Origin: Ramazzottius varieornatus
Taxonomy: Eukaryota; Tardigrada; Eutardigrada; Parachela; Ramazzottiidae
Direction: 5' to 3'
Assembly (NCBI GenBank): GCA_001949185.1
Contig: BDGG01000023.1
Coordinates: 124,001-188,000 of the forward strand
Length of the DNA: 64,000 nucleotides
Positions within the stretch are counted from its first letter, which is position 1. Each line of letters opens with the position of its first letter. The notes under the pieces are model-generated. The model made no database searches. It worked only from the letters and a program-made list of their open reading frames with translations, and was not told the DNA's origin. Below are positions 57,742 to 64,000 of the stretch, one piece after another. Both the position numbers and the translations under genes were made by a program.

Positions 57742-60700
57742 TCAAACCGTAGGCTGGGTAGATACAGTCGGTTCGTTTTGCACCTGGGTGGGTCTTCTTT
57801 GCCGACGCAGGACAGGTGGCGTATACGTCATGTCGCCCAGCTCGATCGCTCCATCGAAAGGGTCGCTATCGCCCCGAGGAGCCATCATCTGTATCGTACA
57901 GTAATAGCCAGATCAGACTTTCCGTTCCAAATGTACAAACAAAGGATCAAAAGTACTTCGGTAATTACCTCAAATATCGATATTTTCTCCCAAGCACCCG
58001 TCAATGTCATCGTGAAGTACATGGTTCCCCATATGACAAAAGTCACCGACAAGCTTATTGAGTAGATATCCAAACCTACACCACAGATACACAACGCTTT
58101 TCAATATACTCGCCCACAAAACAACAAATGAACTGAGACCTGTGATGGCAAGAAAACAGAATTAGATCGCGTTTCCGAAGTGGCGCAAGCTCTCAACCAG
58201 CAGCCCCAAAAGCGTGCAGGTATGTCACTTAGAAAACGATCTCGTCAATTTTTCAAGTGGCGCACGGCCATTGTGTTTTTGGCTGTGCGCATGCGCCACT
58301 TCGGAAATCGATGCTGTTCAGTTTCGTAGCGAAGCTTCAAATGATTGTTTTCACCGTTACGGAGGATGAAGATGAGAAGTATCCAAATCAGCTGCAGTAT
58401 GATGGCAAACAAAAATTGGCTGATGGCTACCGAATGGACACTGTTGGGTACGGCAGTTCTCCTGTAGACGTTGCACAGCATGTACTGATCCAGCAGATAC
58501 TTCATCATCAGAGCAATGACGCCGATCAAGGAAATCATTGGGTTGATGAAGGAGTACACGACGATGACGGTGAACGCTGTGAGGAAGTTGGCGTACTCCT
58601 CACCGAAGTCGAACGCGCGATCGACCTGAAACATACCAGTGCTTCAAGAGAGACCTGCTCTGCCCGGGGTTTTTACTTACTCGGCTTGCAATGGCTTCTT
58701 CGGCTTTCGATCGGGCTCTACAGCTCCTGACGCAGTAGTCGAAAAGAACATTGACGCGGAACAGGGACATAGCTGTACCGATGAAAGCGAAGAAGATCAG
58801 GTAGTGAATGTAAACCGAGCCATTATCGGGCAAGTTTACACATCTGCAATTGAACACATCGTAAAAAACGAGTCGGCTGTGTGTAAACTGCCTTACACTG
58901 AGAAAACTGCGCTATCGATCACCGTGATACTTCGGTCACTTACTGTCTGCGATATCCTGACAAATCTCCCAGGAACACATGAGCAGTTGCACTGAAACAC
59001 AGAGTCCTTTTTATGCCAATTTTATCAAGCAAGATGCAGAAGAACTGTTTACACGACGAGTCCCACACCAGGAATGACGACGACCGCCAGTACGAGATCC
59101 GTGAACATGAGCCGCATCTGCGCAATCATCTGTTTCGGCCTGAAAGCACAGAATGCGTCGTTAATTGGTATGCCGGGAGAGCCAGCCTGTGTCTGACGTT
59201 TCTCACTTCGACCAGTATCCCATCCATTCTACGCCCCAAATGATCAGCTGTGGTACCACTTTTTGCATGGCCAACAAGACCAAAGCCGGCAAGACTTGCG
59301 ATACTCCCGGGTACTACAAACAAGATCCACATTGAGGAACTCAATTTTAGCGTGTAGAGCAAAGTGAGAGTACGAGTACTTGGTCAAGGGTTTGTTGGAG
59401 AACAGGAAGGCTCAAGTAGTTCAGGGCGATGACTGCGGAAGTCAGTCCCGCGATAATGGCAAGGAGGAGCAAATTGACGACCAAGGCTCGAAGGTACCAT
59501 GTCCACCCTGCCTTCCCCAGGTTGTCCCTGAAGAGTACAGTGGTGAGATTCAGTGGTAGGATTGATACATGACAGTGAGGCAGATTGCTTACCAGTTTAC
59601 GCTGGAGGGATGAGGAGCCGCAAAAGCCGTCCAGTTATCCGTATCCAAGTCCCGGGAATGGATGCTCTGTGGTCGTGAGCGGTCGGCGAGACAGTAAGCA
59701 CATCGTTGGTAGTCGCCGTGGACCCTGCATGAGAATATAATGCTGTCAGCACCATCTTTCGGTACGTATCGTTCGCAATTTCCGAAGGAAGGGGAGGCAG
59801 TTTAAACTTACTGTTGAGCTTGATGTTCTGTGGCAAAGGTAACGAAAAAGACCGGGTTGATAGTCTTCCATCGCGAGACTTCCTGGTCCAGCTTTTGCTC
59901 GAGCTCACTTTTACGCAATAAGTAGTATTTTTCAGCGTTGGTCTGTGAGAAAATGCAGTAGAAAATGCTTTATTCGTTCTCCTTCTTCAGCTCTCATCCG
60001 GGTACATATCCAGTTTATGTCGCCACGATACACCTGAATAATTGCGTTTTGAGAAACCCGCTATTTCTACCTCGGTCCCATAGCATCCGCAACATCCACC
60101 AAGAGTGATATTCATGTCGGCGCCGCTTGCCTGGCCGGCGCAGTACTTCAGCGCTTCCTCCACATTATTCCTGGCAGCAACCAGTGACAATTCAAGATGC
60201 CGCTTTCGTTATATCGCTGTTCAGGAATTTCCTTACAGTTCTTTCCCGATATGCGACAGATGCCGCACGTCGTACGAGAGCGCCACATCTTCCACAGTAT
60301 ATCCCGGGTAAGCTTCCCTATTAAAACAACCAGATCCTGTATTCGGAAGTATTCTTGGATAATTTAACGACCGGCGACTTCTTTGTCCGTAGTAACGTAC
60401 CGAAAATGGCTGGCGATTGTTTCCGCATTGGCACGCTTTGGGTTCAGTCCACTGAACATTACGCTTCTTGACCGCTGTAAAATCGCACCTGATGGACTTT
60501 TGCCTTTTCAAAAAGTGAATTGAAGAAGTTGAACTTACATGATTTCTTGTTCCATTAGTCCTTGTTGCTTGAAGTCCAAAACTCCGCATGGCAGCGATGC
60601 CCATCGGAAAAAGGACGATGGTCATAAGCACGGTGAACCACAGTTTTGTCGACCTGAAACATATTGCAGCATCTTATGAGAGACAAGCGGTTTTAATAAG

Positions 60701-61745
60701 TTTTGTGAAACTGCGGCTCAGTGCGGAATCTTGTCAATCTGCTTACCTGGGGTCAACGTTGGACAATGTCATTCTTCCCACATTATCACTGTAGAGCGTG
60801 CCGGTCAAGTTAACCGGAAGTATGATACATAAAGACATGATGGCTAGGAAGACCGTGAACAGCAGCACGTAACGCTGGAATCTGACGTATTCCAGAGCTC
60901 CCAGTCCACCCCTTGTTAGTAGCTCGTAATCTCTACACAGGATTTACAAGATCGTGTATACAAAGAAAAGGTTGGGGACAGAGATTTGAGCTGAATTTCT
61001 CGAACATACGATTCAGACAGAGCGTGAGTCAATCGGGAGTACCACCGCTGCCGGCGTGACTCGATGTCGTCTTCCGCCGATCGAGCAACGTTTCTCTGAC
61101 CGTAAATGGCGGTACCAATTCTGTAACATGCTTGAAAGCGTACCGAAGTGCCCAGAAAATATGCGTAAACATAAGAAAATTCCCGGATAGGGTGAACGCT
61201 TACCCAGCTCTGATGTTGTTTGGTCCTCTGCCGTTGGCGCACTCCTCGTACGAAGGTGGCACATCCGCTTGATTGAACACCTTTTTCTTCAACAAGATGA
61301 ACACGGCCAAGGCTAGCTACAAAGATGAACAGGACAGTTGCCATTACTATACTGAACAAAACGTAGGAAATGTTGGTATTAACTGGAGTTACAAGGTCGA
61401 AACCCGTATGGTGCTGACTTAACTATCCCGCGAACAAAGAGTGATCGATATCGGCGTCAAAAAAGGGAGATTTCGAAGTAATACATCGCCGAAAACGGTT
61501 ACTTTTTTTAAATTCAAATATGTGGCTGGAAACTCAGAACGTACCGCGAAGACTACACCACAGACTGTTAGGTTCAGCCATATGCCGTTGTCGTGTGGAC
61601 CTAAATGGGCCGTTATCCAGCTCCCATCCTCCTGACGGATGGTGTCGCATTGAGTAGCCGGACTTCTCGCGGTCGCCCTTTCATATCCAGGATTGCCAAT
61701 CCGCTCTCTTTGTTTCACGATCGCCCCAATCAACGACATCTTCAC
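57742..61745 (-). CDS. TMEM63/CSC1-like mechanosensitive cation channel, copy 1
   Basis: OSCA/TMEM63-family channel of the plasma or endolysosomal membrane, opened by membrane tension or osmotic change. Well-supported exons (in phase): start at about 60905-60761, then 60653-60539, 60474-60401, 60317-60269, 60202-60071, 59942-59812, 59724-59593, 59527-59380, 59313-59207, 59139-59055, one ending 58681 (FNCRCVNLPDNG...), 58625-58355, 58075-57969, 57888-57742. The 5' exons (61745 down to about 60960) contain TM0 (FSIVMATVLFIFVASL) and RRQRWYSRLTHAL; their exact junctions are unsettled, as is a tiny exon near 58940. Family landmarks: FQRYVLLFTVF, VMFSGL, an FVTF strand, NWTAFAAPHPSSVNW, FTVIVVYSFINPMISLIG, and a tail with RGDSDPFDGAIELGD. 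The intron at 58354-58076 carries an inverted repeat shared with copy 2. Confidence 0.88.
58171..58310. repeat. inverted repeat with GAAGTGGCGCA ends
   Basis: Left TTTCCGAAGTGGCGCAAGC, right the inverse of TTTCCGAAGTGGCGCATGC. A second, inner hairpin (AAGTGGCGCACGGCC paired with GGCTGTGCGC...CACTT) lies at 58256-58300. Located in an intron of TMEM63 copy 1. Confidence 0.7.
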
Positions 61746-62422
61746 ACTTCGCAGCTCTTCCTCCAGAAAAGAATATCAAAGTGGCACTTCCATAGCAGAC
61801 GGCACAGCCGATTTACTCCACTGATTCTCCTCAACAAAGGATCGCCAGCGTGCTAAAAACGCGAAGTCAACCAGCTCAACCAAGTGGCTCTTTCCGCTCG
61901 CATACTGGCAATGTACTGGGTTGGAATAGACAGGAAATCTGACAGCACAGCGAAGTATGCCGGTAGCATCCCCCCGAGCGCTCATTGGTTTAAGCAGTCT
62001 CGCCGGAGGGGAAACAACTTAGAGGAAAGGTATGCTAGCGGTCCAGTACAACCGTCTTCTTTGCGAGGAGGGCCGATACTGCTGAAAACCCGAACGAAAC
62101 TTCACTGTGCTCTTCACGGACGAAGAAATTTGGGGATGTCTTGAACATACTAAGTAAAAACGGCATCGACGGTTAACATAAATCACAGAGGACCAAGCGT
62201 ACGAAAAAAACAACACGGTAGAAAAAGAGCGAGGAACGATGAGCGGCAGACCCCGATGCAAGAGAAGCTAAACCTGAGCCCTGAGGTTGAAAGCTGACTA
62301 AAACCCAAAAAAACATTTTGATTGTGGGTGTTTGCAACGCAACTTATACGAAAGAGGGGTGAACGCGGTGTTAGGAACTAAGAGGAAGGAAAGTGCGAGA
62401 GTGTAGAGTAACTTTGACTTCT
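61746..62422. other. short intergenic region between tandem TMEM63 genes
   Basis: 677 bp between the 3' end of copy 2 and the 5' end of copy 1. No repeat or gene recognised; it presumably includes the promoter of copy 1. Confidence 0.45.
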
Positions 62423-63514
62423 TTACCGCCCAGATGCAGCAGCATTGGCAATAAAGCCCGGTGTCCGTCGGTCGTCCACAAAGGGTTCTTCAACCTGCGG
62501 TCCATGGAAACCCCGTGCGGCGTCCGCGTCTGATCCGACGGGACTCGTTAGGTTTCGCGCTTCGAAGTTCTGGAGGACCGGTGGGATGTACTCGCTGCGG
62601 GCCCGTCTGGTGGGCGTACCGACGGGAGTGTTGGCTGGTGTGTCGATGTCGTCTTGACTGAACTCCTGCAGAAAATCCACTTTCAGTCTGCCTTTGTTAC
62701 TTTGAGATTACTGAAGTTTCTCCTCAACAGACTTGGGGGCTCAGCAAACAGACTCCCCAAGCTTCTTTTACCAAGTGGCGCACGAATACAGTGTTACTGA
62801 TTGACAATGTGCCCACTTGGGAAAATAATCTTGGCAAGTTCCCAACTGGCGCATGTTTCAAGCGTTTTTACCTGGAAGTGTGCGCCACTTGGAACACGAT
62901 CTCGTGGAGTTGGCTTGTCGAGAAGTCAAATGCTTTTTTATTGCAATTTTTTTTATTTCTTAACTCCCGGGTTGAATTCTTTCTGACCTTCGCAAATTCC
63001 ATTCTAGTGGAATTTTTGAACTTACTTCGACCAGAGAAGCTTTGCTGAAAAGTCCGAACCAGCTAATGGCGATGTAAATGAGCCCGTTAATGACCAGTGA
63101 AGTGATCAGCAGAGCACTTTGAGCGTTCACCCCACCTGGGAAAATAAGCATGAACGTAAACACTGAATTTCTTGTGTCACTGAAAACCCCAAAAAATAAA
63201 TCGGGTGAACTAAAGGCGTGAAAACTAGGAAATTTTGTCTCACTGTCGCGGAAGGTAAAGAAGAAGATCATGACGCCGTTCTGGAGGAGGATGGCCACCA
63301 GGAAGTGATTGACGGCAGCTGCGTGGACGCTGTTGGGTGCTTCGGACTTGCCAAAGGCGTAGATGAGGTTGTAGCGATCGACAAGATGCTTCATGATCAA
63401 CGCGATGAGGCCGAAGAAGGTGATCATCGGACAGATGAACGAGTACACCGCCACAATGGTGAAGGTTAGCAAGAAGTCTGGATAGTATTCCATGAAGGGG
63501 AATACGTTCTTCAA
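62423..63514 (-). CDS. TMEM63/CSC1-like channel, copy 2 (3' part, truncated by window)
   Basis: Exons 63514-63244, 63135-63026 and 62665-62423 join in phase. The first is 271 nt, exactly the length of the homologous exon in copy 1, and encodes FTIVAVYSFICPMITFFGL and HLVDRYNLIYAFGK. The second holds the last TM (SLVINGLIYIAISWFGLF). The third is an 80-residue cytoplasmic tail with TPANTPVGTPTRR and SEYIPPVL, the latter similar to MTYTPPVL of copy 1. The upstream exon with the PDNG block is not within the remaining 486 bp, so the gene continues beyond the window or has a long intron. The same orientation and neighbouring position indicate tandem duplication. Confidence 0.88.
62764..62897. repeat. 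inverted repeat with CAAGTGGCGCAC ends
   Basis: The left CCAAGTGGCGCACGAATAC is matched by the inverse of the right end, CCAAGTGGCGCACACTTCC. Inner words (CCCACTTGG, CCAACTGGCGCA) repeat the motif. It lies in the last intron of TMEM63 copy 2 and shares its terminal word with 58171-58310. Confidence 0.7.
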
Positions 63515-64000
63515 CTGTTTGAAAAGGAATCGACGTTAAATTTTTTCCGGTTGATCACCCTCCTCCGTACCTTTACATCTGGCTTTGATACTGTACAGGG
63601 TGATCCCTGTAGGTTGGAACGATTTTGAAAATTCGTGGTAAAGTCGCTTCTAGCTATACATTTCCGAACTTCAACTCGTTCGATAGAGCATGTCTTCATC
63701 TTGAATTTTTGTGAAAGTCTCCTCAACGAAACATTGATCGTTTGATTGCTGAGAGCCACTGAAAACATGAATTTTACGGGTAAAAAGTTGGAACCTCAGT
63801 TACATTATTTATATCTGACGGCCAAAACGACTACATTTCCTCACAAAATTTTGTGATGAAGGAAGTACGTCTCGACTGAATATTGGGAAATAAGCCGACC
63901 GCTCGAACACGCTGCGGACGGAGACACTGAAAATAGTCCAAAAAATACGCGGAAAATTTTGCCTACCCCCCTCAGTAACAGCAATTTTGTCGCTCACAGA
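63515..64000. other. probable intron of TMEM63 copy 2
   Basis: Upstream of a good acceptor (AAACAG) for the 271-nt exon. No homologous coding exon is seen before the window edge. Confidence 0.5.

Noticed and set aside
176-64000. tRNA, rRNA, CRISPR, prokaryotic operon or horizontally acquired bacterial genes
   Set aside because: No B-box-like tRNA arm with matching structure, no regularly spaced repeats and no intron-free multi-gene block were seen by eye; a covariance-model scan was not possible.

Overview
This looks like nuclear DNA of a small invertebrate. Genes are split into many short exons with canonical GT/AG introns of mostly about 45-150 nt. I see no bacterial operons, rRNA, tRNA or CRISPR. 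The protein mix (a PPEF/rdgC phosphatase, TMEM63 channels, a gustatory-receptor-like protein, a Ly6 GPI protein and several natriuretic-receptor-like proteins) points to an ecdysozoan animal. A tardigrade (Hypsibius/Ramazzottius type) is my best guess, by inference only; nothing in the window proves the taxon. Exon models below come from reading frames, splice sites and codon phase by eye.

Layout. 1-175 is an N gap. 1549-6717 (-) is a complete 16-exon PPEF phosphatase whose largest intron carries two hAT-like elements. About 10.03-12.39 kb (-) is natriuretic-receptor-like gene C, with its 3' end unresolved. 12.4-18.5 kb is gene-poor and contains an apparent assembly duplication around a 10-N gap. 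18511-19353 (-) is a four-TM protein. 20825-22845 (+) is a rhodopsin-class GPCR with a nested transposon pair in intron 1. 24146-26683 (-) is a 12-exon SLC18B1-like MFS transporter. 27995-29680 (-) is a tandem pseudokinase/kinase whose 5' part is missing. 31720-33621 (-) is a gustatory-receptor-like protein. 34780-37299 (+) is natriuretic-receptor-like gene A. 37671-38672 (-) is an unknown secreted protein. 40736-44061 (+) is paralog B, carrying a frameshift and a lost splice acceptor. 44-55 kb is a mobile-element-rich stretch without confident genes. 54952-55536 (+) is a Ly6-like GPI protein lacking its first exon. 57742-61745 (-) is a complete TMEM63/CSC1 channel, and 62423-63514 (-) is the 3' part of a second TMEM63 gene that runs out of the window.

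The genes do not form one pathway, but most are membrane or signalling proteins: chemosensory-type receptors, three related ANF-ligand-domain receptors that show no cyclase domain, osmosensitive-type channels and a Ca-regulated phosphatase. The second theme is small non-autonomous DNA transposons. At least a dozen are visible, several with exact target-site duplications, including one inserted inside another.
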